Assembly (NCBI RefSeq): GCF_008370045.1
Contig: NZ_VOBN01000009.1
Span: forward strand, 62,001 to 126,000
Source: Pseudomonas sp. ANT_J12
Lineage (GTDB): Bacteria > Pseudomonadota > Gammaproteobacteria > Pseudomonadales > Pseudomonadaceae
DNA: 64,000 nt
Direction: 5' to 3'
Part shown: positions 1-7,653 of the stretch, piece by piece
Layout: each line of letters opens with the position of its first letter
Numbering within the stretch: position 1 is the stretch's first letter
Position numbers and translations under genes: made by a program
Notes under the pieces: generated by a model
The model's input: the letters and a program-made list of their open reading frames with translations, nothing else
The model's database searches: none
Told to the model about the DNA's origin: nothing

Positions 1-522
1 GGGATGAAGATCAAGGTCAACATGGTGCCGTTACGCGGGCAGAACCTCGACCAGGTGATGCCGCTGCTCGATTACTGTCTGGAGCGTGGCTATGAGCTGC
101 GTTTTATCGAGCTGATGCGCATGGGCCACCTGGCCAGCGACAACAATGCCTTTTTGCAGCAGTTCGTCAGCCTTCAGCAGTTGCTGAGCCTGATCGGCGA
201 GCGTCATGAATACCTGCAAGCCGACGCGCCGGTGGATGCCACGGCGGTGCGCTACGAAATTCCGGGGCAGGGCTACTTTGGCGTGATCGCCAACGAAAGC
301 GTGCCGTTCTGCCGGACGTGTTCGCGGCTGCGGCTGTCGTCGACCGGTTGGCTGCATGGTTGCCTGTCGTCGAGCAATCGCCACTATGTCGGCGACTTGC
401 TGGATAAGCCGCGTCATCAGGCGTTGCCGGCGTTGCAGCGGCTGTTGGTGAAAGCCCTGGGGGACAAGCAGGAAGTGGCGTTCTCCGGTGGTGCGACCAT
501 CATGAAGATTATCGGCGGCTGA
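1..522 (+). CDS. moaA: MoaA-like radical SAM GTP 3',8-cyclase, C-terminal part (5' end outside window)
   Basis: Only the last 173 codons are present; the reading frame is open to the window edge, so the radical SAM CX3CX2C cluster must lie upstream. What remains is the C-terminal half of the enzyme that converts GTP to 3',8-cyclo-GTP, the first step of molybdenum cofactor synthesis. It carries the second iron-sulfur site as FCRTCSRLR (nt 307-333) followed by a third Cys in GWLHGCLSS (nt 346-372), a CX2CX13C pattern. It ends in the Gly-Gly tail typical of MoaA (MKIIGG). The stop is followed within 10 nt by a REP pair. The family is secure; Pseudomonas often carries more than one moaA copy, so which paralogue this is cannot be told from the fragment. 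Confidence 0.85.
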   Translation, partial: GMKIKVNMVPLRGQNLDQVMPLLDYCLERGYELRFIELMRMGHLASDNNAFLQQFVSLQQLLSLIGERHEYLQADAPVDATAVRYEIPGQGYFGVIANESVPFCRTCSRLRLSSTGWLHGCLSSSNRHYVGDLLDKPRHQALPALQRLLVKALGDKQEVAFSGGATIMKIIGG

Positions 523-531
523 CAGGGCCTT

Positions 532-666
532 TGTGGCGAGGGGCCTTGCCCCCGTTGGGTCGCGAAGCGGCCCCAAAACATTCCCCTGCGTTGTGCCAGT
601 AAAAACGGCATTCTCCGATTTCACGACGGCTGCGCAGCCGAATGGGGGCAAGCCCCCTCGCCACAG
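532..666. repeat. REP pair (TGTGGCGAGG class)
   Basis: Inverted pair with outer arms TGTGGCGAGGGGCCTTGCCC and GGGGGCAAGCCCCCTCGCCA, about 135 nt, directly behind the moaA-like stop. It is one of six elements of this class in the window. It may act as transcript end or mRNA stabiliser. Confidence 0.85.
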
Positions 667-770
667 TCTGTGTTTCCAAACTCGAATTATCGATAGACCC
701 AAGGACTGGCGCGGAAGCTGCATCCAACGCCCATTCGCCGGTTTTCCGTCACCGGCTTCTGGAGGGTAGG

Positions 771-1376
771 ATGCGTAGCCTGGTTTTGCTGCTGGCCGTT
801 ATGGCGCTTGGTGGCTGCATGAATGTCAGCGACATGGGCGAAGGTGTTCGCTACCACATGAGCGACGCGGGGCTGCTGGATCACAGCAATAGTCAGCGCG
901 TGAACAACTTCCGCATTCAGCCGGACTCCTTCATCTACATCGCCCAAGGTGCTTTCGCGCCGCCGGGCAGCGCTTATCCGCGCCCGAACGTGGTGGCTGA
1001 AACCGCCTTCGACGGCTTTATCGAATACTTCCCGATGGTCCGCCGCGCCCGTGCGCCGGAAGGGCTCGATGCCGCCATGGGCGAAGCCCGGGCCGCCGGT
1101 GCGCATTACCTGCTGTACACGCGGTTTGCCAAGGCTGATGACCGCATCGGCAACTCGGACGAATGGCTCGACCAGGAAGCCGTGGATCGCCTCGGCATCG
1201 ACAGCGGCGTGATTCAGATCATGTTGATCGAGACCAGCACCCAGTATTTGATCGATACTGCACGGATCAAGAGTCGTGGCGGTTTACTGACGTTCCACGA
1301 CACCAAGCCAGAAGACCTGCTGGGCCCGCCGCTGGAGCAATACGCGCGTAGCCTGCTGGGGCTCGGCGAACAGTAA
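771..1376 (+). CDS. DUF4823-type lipoprotein
   Basis: A 201-residue predicted lipoprotein. Residues 1-16 form a signal peptide with lipobox LGGC, giving a lipidated Cys16 and placement in the cell envelope. The start at 771 is chosen because GGAGGG lies just upstream (762-767) and because it begins the signal peptide; an in-frame upstream extension to 642 would read through REP sequence. The body is consistent with the DUF4823 family of Pseudomonas lipoproteins, for which I know no function. It lies 16 nt before the DUF1285 gene, so the two are probably co-transcribed. Confidence 0.7.
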   Translation: MRSLVLLLAVMALGGCMNVSDMGEGVRYHMSDAGLLDHSNSQRVNNFRIQPDSFIYIAQGAFAPPGSAYPRPNVVAETAFDGFIEYFPMVRRARAPEGLDAAMGEARAAGAHYLLYTRFAKADDRIGNSDEWLDQEAVDRLGIDSGVIQIMLIETSTQYLIDTARIKSRGGLLTFHDTKPEDLLGPPLEQYARSLLGLGEQ

Positions 1377-1392
1377 TTCCAAGGAGAACGCC

Positions 1393-1953
1393 ATGAGTGG
1401 CCCGCAAAAAGCCAACGACCTGCTGGGGCAAATCCCGAAGACCAAAGGCTTGCCACCGGTCCACCTGTGGAACCCCGACTTCTGCGGCGACATCGACATG
1501 CGCATCGCCCGGGACGGCACCTGGTATTACCTGGGCACGCCGATCGGGCGCAAGCCGATGGTCAAGCTGTTCTCGACCATCATCCGCCGCGACGGCGATG
1601 ACTACTTCCTGATTACCCCGGTCGAGAAAGTCGGCATCAAAGTCGACGACGCTCCGTTCGTGGCGATTGCCGTGGACGTCGAAGACGAGGGCGAAGCTCA
1701 GGTGTTGCGCTTCACCACCAATGTCGATGAGACGGCCGAGGCAGGCGCCGAACACCCGATGCGCGTGGTGATTGATCCCGTGACCCAGGAACCGGCGCCC
1801 TACGTGCACGTGCGGACCAACCTTGAAGCGCTGATCCATCGCAACGTGTTCTACCAATTGGTCGAGCTGGCGGTGAGCCGCGAAATCGACGGCCAGCGCT
1901 GGTTGGGCGTGTGGAGTGGTGGTGAGTTCTTCCCGATCGGGCTTGAGCCCTAA
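1393..1953 (+). CDS. DUF1285 domain-containing protein
   Basis: A cytoplasmic protein of 186 residues with no signal peptide or membrane segment. The N-terminal third contains the family's PPVHLWNPDFCGDIDMRI stretch (residues about 20-37), followed by the DGTWYYLGTPIGRKPMVKLF block that marks DUF1285 proteins. The start has a strong ribosome site (AAGGAG at 1380-1385). The function is not established; structures of the family were solved without an activity that I can name. It follows the DUF4823 lipoprotein gene by 16 nt and is followed by a REP pair that probably ends the unit. Confidence 0.8.
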   Translation: MSGPQKANDLLGQIPKTKGLPPVHLWNPDFCGDIDMRIARDGTWYYLGTPIGRKPMVKLFSTIIRRDGDDYFLITPVEKVGIKVDDAPFVAIAVDVEDEGEAQVLRFTTNVDETAEAGAEHPMRVVIDPVTQEPAPYVHVRTNLEALIHRNVFYQLVELAVSREIDGQRWLGVWSGGEFFPIGLEP

Positions 1954-1963
1954 GCAAATCCAA

Positions 1964-2055
1964 ATGTGGGAGCGGGCTTGCTCGCGAAGGCGTCGTGTCA
2001 GTCAGCCTATAAATAACCTGACACACCGCTTTCGCGAGCAAGCCCGCTCCCACAT
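1964..2055. repeat. REP pair (GGAGCGGGCTTGC class, variant)
   Basis: Inverted arms ATGTGGGAGCGGGCTTGCTC and GAGCAAGCCCGCTCCCACAT separated by about 40 nt. The element sits between the DUF1285 gene and the GntR regulator, whose promoter begins about 30 nt further on. It could serve as terminator for the upstream pair. Confidence 0.85.
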
Positions 2056-2085
2056 TGTTTTTGTGTGTTTCTCACAAAATTCAAA

Positions 2086-2109
2086 TTGACACCCAATCGT
2101 ATGATGATT
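2086..2109 (+). promoter_or_regulatory. Promoter -35 and candidate GntR operator upstream of the DgoR-like gene
   Basis: TTGACA at 2086-2091 is a perfect -35 box. Immediately behind it AATCGTATGATGATT (2095-2109) has AATC/GATT ends around 7 nt. The same word in the opposite orientation (AATCATCATACGAT) occurs at 4943-4956 before araF. Lying between -35 and -10, it is well placed for repression. That the GntR protein encoded next door binds it is an inference. Confidence 0.6.
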
Positions 2110-2162
2110 AGCGTGGGCCTCCATCGCGAACGGTTTTTTGCCGTCCCTGCTTCGAGGTTTTC

Positions 2163-2879
2163 ATGTCCAGCAGTTTTCATGCGTCGACGGTCGATTGGCT
2201 AGGTGGCTGGATTGCCGCCGGCCAGGTCAAGCCCGGCGAAACCATCAAGGTGGAAGCCGACCTCGGCCAGCAGCTCGGGGTCAGTCGCACGGTGATTCGC
2301 GAAGCCATCAAGACCCTGGTCGCCAAGGGCTTGCTCGAAGTCGGGCCGAAGGTCGGGACGCGGGTGTTGCCGATCAAGCGCTGGAACCTGTTTGATCCGC
2401 AAGTCGTCGGCTGGTTGTCCCGCAGCGGCCTGCCGGAAAACTTCGTCGACGACTTGCTCGACCTGCGCCGCACCATCGAACCCATGGCCGTGCGCTGGGC
2501 CTGTGAGCGCGCCACCGTCGAACAGGTGCAAGCGATCCTCCAGGCCTACAACGCGCTGGAGCGCGCAGTGGACAGCGGCATCGATTACAACCGCGCCGAC
2601 CAGTTCTTCCACGAGTGCATCCTCGCCGCCAGCCACAATCAATTCATCGAACAAATGGTCCCGGCCCTCGGCGCGTTGCTGGCGGTGTCGTTCGAAGTGT
2701 CCGCCGCCGATCCGGATGAACTGCGCCGCACATTGCCGATCCACAAAGACATGGCCGACGCCATCGCCGCCCGGGATGCCGCGCGGGGTGTGTGGGCCTG
2801 CATGACCCTGATCGACAACGCGGACCTGGCCATCAAACGTTTCTACCCACAAGTCATGGCCGACAAAAAAGCCAGCTGA
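2163..2879 (+). CDS. FadR-subfamily GntR transcriptional regulator, DgoR-like
   Basis: A 238-residue regulator with an N-terminal winged helix (residues about 10-75; recognition region SRTVIREAIKTLVAKGLLEV) and a C-terminal all-helical FCD ligand domain (about 85-230). The sequence after the HTH, including RWNLFDPQVVGWL and LRRTIEPMAVRWACERAT, matches my memory of the layout of E. coli DgoR, which senses D-galactonate. A sugar-acid effector is therefore likely. The ATG at 2163 follows a GAGG site. It precedes the lactonase gene and lies beside aldose dehydrogenase and sugar-import genes. Candidate operators lie at its own promoter and before araF, suggesting autoregulation and control of the importer. 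The exact effector (galactonate or arabinonate) is unknown. Confidence 0.8.
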   Translation: MSSSFHASTVDWLGGWIAAGQVKPGETIKVEADLGQQLGVSRTVIREAIKTLVAKGLLEVGPKVGTRVLPIKRWNLFDPQVVGWLSRSGLPENFVDDLLDLRRTIEPMAVRWACERATVEQVQAILQAYNALERAVDSGIDYNRADQFFHECILAASHNQFIEQMVPALGALLAVSFEVSAADPDELRRTLPIHKDMADAIAARDAARGVWACMTLIDNADLAIKRFYPQVMADKKAS

Positions 2880-2894
2880 CAACACCAATCCCCT

Positions 2895-2983
2895 GTAGGA
2901 GCGAGGCTTGCCCGCGAAGGCGTCATCACTTTCAACACTGATGTCACAGACCCATCGCCTTCGCGGGCAAGCCTCGCTCCTAC
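2895..2983. repeat. REP pair (GTAGGAGCGAGGCTTGCC class)
   Basis: Arms GTAGGAGCGAGGCTTGCCCG and CGGGCAAGCCTCGCTCCTAC flank about 35 nt. It lies between the GntR gene and the lactonase gene, which otherwise look like one operon, so it may reduce or tune read-through. Confidence 0.9.
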
Positions 2984-3010
2984 CTAGAAGAACAGAAGAA
3001 AGGAGGTTTC

Positions 3011-3886
3011 ATGACGTGGACTGCCGTTACCCAACACCGCGCCCGACTCGGTGAAGGCCCCTTCTGGGACGCCCCCACCCAGGCGCTGTACTGGGTCGAC
3101 ATCGCCGGCAAGCAAGCGCTACGGCTGATCGGCGCCAACGTGCAGATCTGGGAGATGCCCGAGCATGTCTCTGCATTCATCCCCTGCGAGAGCGGTGATG
3201 CGCTGGTGACCCTGAGCAGCGGTGTCTATCGCCTGGACCTGGACTCGCCGGGCCTGGAACCGCGCCTGACCCTGCTCTGCGTCGCCGACCCGCAACCGGG
3301 CAATCGCCCCAACGAAGCCCGCTGCGATGCCCAAGGCCAGCTCTGGCTCGGCACCATGCAAAACAACATCGGCGAGAACGGCGAAGACCTGCCCATCGAG
3401 CGTCGCTCCGGCGGCCTGTTCCGTATCGACCGCGATGCCCGGGTCACGCCGCTGCTCCGGGGCCTGGGCATTCCCAACACCTTGCTGTGGAGCGATGACT
3501 CGACTCGGCTGTACTTCGCCGACAGCCTCGACGGCACGCTCTATCAACATTTCATCCGCACCGATGGCGGCCTCGATCCGGCCCGGGTCTGGTTCGGTCC
3601 CCATGAGCGGGGTGGCCCGGATGGTTCGGCGATGGATGCACAAGGCTATCTGTGGAACGCCCGATGGGACGGCAACTGCCTGCTCCGCTTGAGTCCCGAA
3701 GGCCAGGTTGACCGGGTGATCGAGCTGCCCGTCAGCCGTCCCACCAGTTGCGTATTCGGCGGCGAAGACCTGCAAACCTTGTACATCACCAGCGCTGCGA
3801 GCCCGCTCAATCATCCATTAGACGGTGCGGTGCTATCGATTCGGGTCGATGTGCCCGGAAAAATCTGTACGAGGTTTGCTGGCTAA
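3011..3886 (+). CDS. SMP-30/gluconolactonase family sugar lactonase
   Basis: A 291-residue six-bladed beta-propeller enzyme of the SMP-30/LRE family, expected to hydrolyse an aldonolactone to the aldonic acid in the cytoplasm. The metal-site acidic residue lies in LGEGPFW (Glu15). Other active-site blocks are RPNEARCDAQGQLWLGTM (near residue 100), GIPNTLLWS and GGPDGSAMDAQGYLWNA. Ribosome site AAAGGAGG at 2999-3006. It lies between a sugar-acid regulator and an aldose 1-dehydrogenase, which fits the second step of oxidative D-galactose or L-arabinose breakdown. Substrate is inferred from context only. Confidence 0.85.
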   Translation: MTWTAVTQHRARLGEGPFWDAPTQALYWVDIAGKQALRLIGANVQIWEMPEHVSAFIPCESGDALVTLSSGVYRLDLDSPGLEPRLTLLCVADPQPGNRPNEARCDAQGQLWLGTMQNNIGENGEDLPIERRSGGLFRIDRDARVTPLLRGLGIPNTLLWSDDSTRLYFADSLDGTLYQHFIRTDGGLDPARVWFGPHERGGPDGSAMDAQGYLWNARWDGNCLLRLSPEGQVDRVIELPVSRPTSCVFGGEDLQTLYITSAASPLNHPLDGAVLSIRVDVPGKICTRFAG

Positions 3887-3903
3887 ATCCCAAAATATGG
3901 GAT
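3887..3903. promoter_or_regulatory. Palindromic operator ATCCCA-N5-TGGGAT before the aldose dehydrogenase
   Basis: The site ATCCCAAAATATGGGAT begins directly after the lactonase stop codon and ends 13 nt before the -35 box. A nearly identical palindrome with the same spacing to a -35 box lies at 17580-17597 before dgoK. The IclR-family protein encoded at 22045 is the natural candidate binder, but this is inferred from location and the palindromic type of site. Confidence 0.7.
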
Positions 3904-3916
3904 GTAAAATTATATA

Positions 3917-3946
3917 TTGAGATTATTTGGCGGTCGGGTTTATAGT
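3917..3946 (+). promoter_or_regulatory. Sigma-70 promoter of the aldose dehydrogenase gene
   Basis: TTGAGA (3917-3922), an 18-nt spacer and TATAGT (3941-3946). The same boxes and the same spacer length occur before dgoK at 17611-17640. Confidence 0.75.
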
Positions 3947-3999
3947 CAGCTCCATCAGTTACACGCACTCACACTTAAAAAAACAAAACAGGTGAAGTG

Positions 4000-4092
4000 A
4001 TGCAGCGATTTTCCAAACAGTTTTTCGACCGGACATCGACGGATGCCCGGTTTTTGTCGTGCCTGGAAAAGGGAGTCCGGCTTCATGGCTGA
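4000..4092 (+). CDS. Possible 30-residue upstream ORF overlapping the dehydrogenase start
   Basis: The ATG at 4000 has a good ribosome site (AGGTGA, 3990-3995) and the leader AAACAAAACAGGTGAAG that is also found immediately before the dgoK start codon. It opens a 30-codon frame ending at 4092, which overlaps the dehydrogenase ATG (4085) by 8 nt. It could be a leader peptide coupling translation to the downstream gene, or a remnant left when a dgoK-type promoter and start region was copied here. The peptide has no recognisable motif. No protein evidence can be given. Confidence 0.35.
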   Translation: MQRFSKQFFDRTSTDARFLSCLEKGVRLHG

Positions 4093-4903
4093 ACCTCTCA
4101 CCTTGCCGCCGGTGCCCGAGCCGCCGAAGGGCGAACGACTGAAAAACAAGGTCGTGTTGCTGACCGGCGCGGCCCAGGGCATTGGCGAGGCGATTGTCGC
4201 GACCTTCGCGTCCCAGCAAGCGAAGCTGATCATCAGTGACATCCAGGGCGAGAAAGTCGAGAACGTCGCGGCGCACTGGCGGGACCAAGGCTTCGACGTC
4301 CAGGCGATCAAGGCTGACGTTTCCGCTCAGCAAGACCTGCATGCCATGGCTAAATTGGCCGTCGAACACCACGGCCGCATCGACGTGCTGGTCAACTGCG
4401 CCGGGGTCAATGTGTTCCGCGACCCACTGGAAATGACCGAAGAAGACTGGCGCCGCTGCTTCGCCATCGACCTCGACGGCGCGTGGTTTGGCTGCAAAGC
4501 GGTGTTGCCGCAGATGATCGAGCAGGGCATCGGCAGCATCATCAACATTGCCTCGACCCATTCCAGCCACATCATTCCCGGCTGCTTCCCGTACCCGGTG
4601 GCCAAGCACGGTTTGCTCGGCCTGACTCGCGCCCTCGGCATCGAATACGCGGCGAAGGGCATCCGGGTCAACGCCATCGCGCCGGGCTACATCGAAACCC
4701 AGCTGAACGTCGATTACTGGAACGGCTTTGCCGACCCCCAGGCCGAACGTCAGCGCGCCTTTGACTTGCATCCGCCACGGCGCATCGGGCAGCCGATGGA
4801 AGTGGCGATGACGGCCGTTTTCCTGGCCAGCGATGAAGCACCGTTCATTAACGCCTCGTGCATCACCATCGATGGTGGTCGCTCGGTCATGTACCACGAC
4901 TGA
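4085..4903 (+). CDS. SDR-family aldose (D-galactose/L-arabinose) 1-dehydrogenase
   Basis: A 272-residue classical short-chain dehydrogenase. The nucleotide-binding motif is TGAAQGIG (near residue 26), the NAG-type motif appears as NCAGV, and the catalytic Ser-Tyr-Lys set is in NIASTHSSH and YPVAKHG. It should oxidise an aldose to its 1,5- or 1,4-lactone with NAD(P)+. The start at 4085 has AAGGGAG upstream; an in-frame ATG at 4043 lacks a comparable site and adds an unusual 14-residue tail. The promoter is nearly identical to that of dgoK, whose operon breaks down galactonate, so D-galactose is the best-supported substrate. The adjacent AraFGH-type importer makes L-arabinose a possible second one. 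Confidence 0.8.
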   Translation: MAEPLTLPPVPEPPKGERLKNKVVLLTGAAQGIGEAIVATFASQQAKLIISDIQGEKVENVAAHWRDQGFDVQAIKADVSAQQDLHAMAKLAVEHHGRIDVLVNCAGVNVFRDPLEMTEEDWRRCFAIDLDGAWFGCKAVLPQMIEQGIGSIINIASTHSSHIIPGCFPYPVAKHGLLGLTRALGIEYAAKGIRVNAIAPGYIETQLNVDYWNGFADPQAERQRAFDLHPPRRIGQPMEVAMTAVFLASDEAPFINASCITIDGGRSVMYHD

Positions 4904-4942
4904 GCGCAGAGGGTTTCAGGCGCGGAACTCCGTGCGAAATCC

Positions 4943-4956
4943 AATCATCATACGAT
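4943..4956. promoter_or_regulatory. Second copy of the candidate GntR operator, before araF
   Basis: AATCATCATACGAT is the reverse complement of 14 of the 15 bases of the site at 2095-2109. It lies about 80 nt upstream of the araF start and so probably near that gene's promoter. A -35-like TTGACC follows at 4977, but no convincing -10 was found. Confidence 0.6.
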
Positions 4957-5033
4957 ATGACTATTCGCTACACGTTTTGACCGCTGTACCGGCTTTCAAA
5001 TAACGCTCAAAAAAAATAACAAGGAGTCAGCTT

Positions 5034-6038
5034 ATGAATCGTCGTCCCGGGATCCGTTCCCTGTGCTGTGCCGCTTTGGCGGTCACGGCGGTCAGCCTGA
5101 GCAGTTCGCTGCTGGCGGCCGAGCAAGTGAAAATCGGCTTTCTGGTCAAGCAGGCCGAAGAGCCCTGGTTCCAGACCGAATGGGCCTTCGCGGAAAAAGC
5201 CGCCAAGGACAAAGGCTTCACCCTGATCAAGATTGCCGTGCCTGACGGCGAGAAAACCCTCTCGGCCATCGACAGCCTGGCGGCCAACGGCGCCAAGGGT
5301 TTTGTGATCTGCCCGCCAGACGTCGGTCTCGGCCCGGCCATCGTGGCCAAAGCCAAGCTCAACGACTTGAAAGTGATGGCAGTCGACGACCGTTTCGTCG
5401 ATGCCAACGGCAAGTTCATGGAAGACGTGCCGTACCTCGGCATGGCCGCGTTTGAAGTCGGCCAGAAACAGGGCAGCGCCATGGCCACCGAAGCGAAGAA
5501 GCGCGGTTGGGACTGGAAAGAAACCTACGCCGTGATCAACACCTTCAACGAACTCGACACCGGCAAGAAACGCACCGACGGTTCGGTCAAATCCCTGGAA
5601 GATGCTGGCCTGCCGAAGGACCATATCCTCTTCACCGCGCAGAAGACCCTCGACGTCCCGGGCAGCATGGACGCCACCAACTCGGCGCTGGTGAAACTGC
5701 CCGGCGGCGCGAAAAACCTGATCATCGGCGGCATGAACGACAACACGGTGCTGGGCGGCGTGCGCGCCACCGAAAGCGCCGGGTTTGCCGCCGCCAACGT
5801 GATCGGGATCGGCATCAACGGCACCGACGCCATCGGCGAACTGAAAAAGCCCAACAGCGGTTTCTTCGGCTCGATGCTGCCAAGCCCGCACATCGAGGGC
5901 TACAACACGGCGGCGATGATGTACGAGTGGGTCACCACCGGCAAAGAGCCGCCGAAATACACCGCCATGGACGACGTGACGCTGATCACTCGCGAGAACT
6001 TCAAGCAGGAACTGGAAAAGATCGGCCTGTGGAACTGA
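5034..6038 (+). CDS. araF: Sugar ABC importer, periplasmic arabinose/galactose-binding protein
   Basis: A 334-residue periplasmic sugar-binding protein. The signal peptide spans residues 1-29 (cleavage likely at LLAA/EQVKIGF). The mature part follows E. coli AraF block by block: IGFLVKQAEEPWFQTEW, IKIAVPDGEKTL, IDSLAANGAKGFVICPPD, MNDNTVLGGVRATE and GFFGSMLPSPHIEGY. AraF binds L-arabinose and D-galactose, which fits the neighbouring aldose dehydrogenase. The ribosome site AAGGAG lies 8 nt before the ATG. It heads an araFGH operon and carries a candidate GntR operator upstream. Confidence 0.9.
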   Translation: MNRRPGIRSLCCAALAVTAVSLSSSLLAAEQVKIGFLVKQAEEPWFQTEWAFAEKAAKDKGFTLIKIAVPDGEKTLSAIDSLAANGAKGFVICPPDVGLGPAIVAKAKLNDLKVMAVDDRFVDANGKFMEDVPYLGMAAFEVGQKQGSAMATEAKKRGWDWKETYAVINTFNELDTGKKRTDGSVKSLEDAGLPKDHILFTAQKTLDVPGSMDATNSALVKLPGGAKNLIIGGMNDNTVLGGVRATESAGFAAANVIGIGINGTDAIGELKKPNSGFFGSMLPSPHIEGYNTAAMMYEWVTTGKEPPKYTAMDDVTLITRENFKQELEKIGLWN

Positions 6039-6102
6039 AGGCCGGTTGATTTCATCGGCGGCCCTGGCGACGGGGCGGCCTGATCTGTGTGATGAGGTGG
6101 TT

Positions 6103-7644
6103 ATGCAAGCGCAAACACAAACACAAGAACACAGCGGCGGCAGCTTGCGCTTCAACGGGATCGGCAAGACCTTTCCCGGGGTGAAGGCGCTGGACGGCAT
6201 CAGCTTCGTCGCGCATCCGGGGCAGGTGCATGCCTTGATGGGTGAGAACGGCGCCGGCAAATCGACGCTGCTGAAAATCCTCGGCGGCGCGTATATCCCG
6301 AGCAGCGGCGACCTGCAGATCGGCGAGCAGACGATGGCCTTCAAGTCCACCGCCGACAGCATCGCCAGCCGCGTCGCGGTGATTCACCAGGAACTGCACC
6401 TGGTCCCGGAAATGACCGTCGCGGAAAACCTGTTCCTCGGCCATCTGCCGGCCAGTTTCGGACTGATCAATCGCGGTGCGTTGCGCCAGCAAGCCTTGGC
6501 TTGCCTCAAGGGCCTGGCCGATGAAATCGACCCGCAAGAGAAAGTCGGGCGCCTGTCCCTCGGCCAACGGCAATTGGTGGAAATCGCCAAGGCCTTGTCC
6601 CGTGGCGCGCATGTGATCGCTTTTGATGAACCCACCAGCAGCCTTTCCGCGCGGGAGATCGACCGCTTGATGGCGATCATCGGTCGCCTGCGGGATGAAG
6701 GCAAAGTGGTGCTCTACGTCTCCCATCGCATGGAAGAAGTGTTCCGCATCTGCAACGCGGTGACGGTGTTCAAGGACGGCCGCTTCGTGCGCACCTTCGA
6801 GAACATGAGCGAATTGACCCACGACCAGTTGGTGACGTGCATGGTCGGCCGCGACATCCAGGACATCTACGATTACCGTCCGCGCCAGCGCGGTGCGGTG
6901 GCGCTGAAAGTCGACGGTTTGCTCGGGCCGGGCCTGCGCGAGCCGGTGAGTTTCGAGGTGCACAAGGGCGAGATTCTCGGGCTGTTCGGTCTGGTCGGGG
7001 CAGGGCGCACGGAACTGTTTCGCATGCTCAGCGGCTTGACGCGCAACACGGCGGGTCGCCTGGAATTGCGTGGCCATGAGCTGAAACTGCGTTCCCCTCG
7101 CGATGCCATCGCCGCCGGCGTTTTGCTCTGCCCCGAAGACCGCAAGAAGGAGGGCATCATGCCGCTCTCCAGCGTCGCCGAGAACATCAACATCAGTGCG
7201 CGCGGCGCCCATTCCACCTTTGGTTGCCTGTTGCGCGGCCTGTGGGAAAAGGGCAACGCCGAGAAGCAGATCGCGGCGCTGAAAGTGAAGACGCCGAGCG
7301 CCTCGCAGAAAATCATGTACCTGTCCGGCGGCAATCAGCAGAAGGCAATTCTTGGTCGCTGGCTGTCGATGCCGATGAAAGTCCTGCTGCTCGACGAACC
7401 GACCCGTGGCATCGACATCGGCGCCAAGGCCGAGATCTACCAGATCATCCATAACCTCGCCGCCAGCGGTATCGCGGTAATTGTGGTGTCCAGCGACCTG
7501 ATGGAAGTCATGGGCATTTCCGACCGCATCCTGGTGCTGTGCGAAGGCGCGATGCGCGGCGAACTGTCCCGCGACGAAGCGAATGAATCCAACCTGCTGC
7601 AACTGGCTTTGCCGCGCCAACGCGCTGACGACGTGGCGAACTGA
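6103..7644 (+). CDS. araG: Sugar ABC importer, tandem ATP-binding subunit
   Basis: A 513-residue cytoplasmic ATPase with two ABC domains, as usual for monosaccharide importers. Domain 1 has Walker A GENGAGKST (residues 48-56) and signature LSLGQRQLVEIAKAL. Domain 2 has the degenerate Walker A region GLVGAGRTE and signature LSGGNQQKAIL, with Walker B VLLLDEPTRGIDIG. The ATG at 6103 is chosen for its GAGGTGG ribosome site and because the protein proper starts there; an in-frame ATG at 6046 is less likely. It drives uptake with AraF and AraH, from the same transcript. Confidence 0.92.
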   Translation: MQAQTQTQEHSGGSLRFNGIGKTFPGVKALDGISFVAHPGQVHALMGENGAGKSTLLKILGGAYIPSSGDLQIGEQTMAFKSTADSIASRVAVIHQELHLVPEMTVAENLFLGHLPASFGLINRGALRQQALACLKGLADEIDPQEKVGRLSLGQRQLVEIAKALSRGAHVIAFDEPTSSLSAREIDRLMAIIGRLRDEGKVVLYVSHRMEEVFRICNAVTVFKDGRFVRTFENMSELTHDQLVTCMVGRDIQDIYDYRPRQRGAVALKVDGLLGPGLREPVSFEVHKGEILGLFGLVGAGRTELFRMLSGLTRNTAGRLELRGHELKLRSPRDAIAAGVLLCPEDRKKEGIMPLSSVAENINISARGAHSTFGCLLRGLWEKGNAEKQIAALKVKTPSASQKIMYLSGGNQQKAILGRWLSMPMKVLLLDEPTRGIDIGAKAEIYQIIHNLAASGIAVIVVSSDLMEVMGISDRILVLCEGAMRGELSRDEANESNLLQLALPRQRADDVAN

Positions 7645-7653
7645 GAGGTAACT

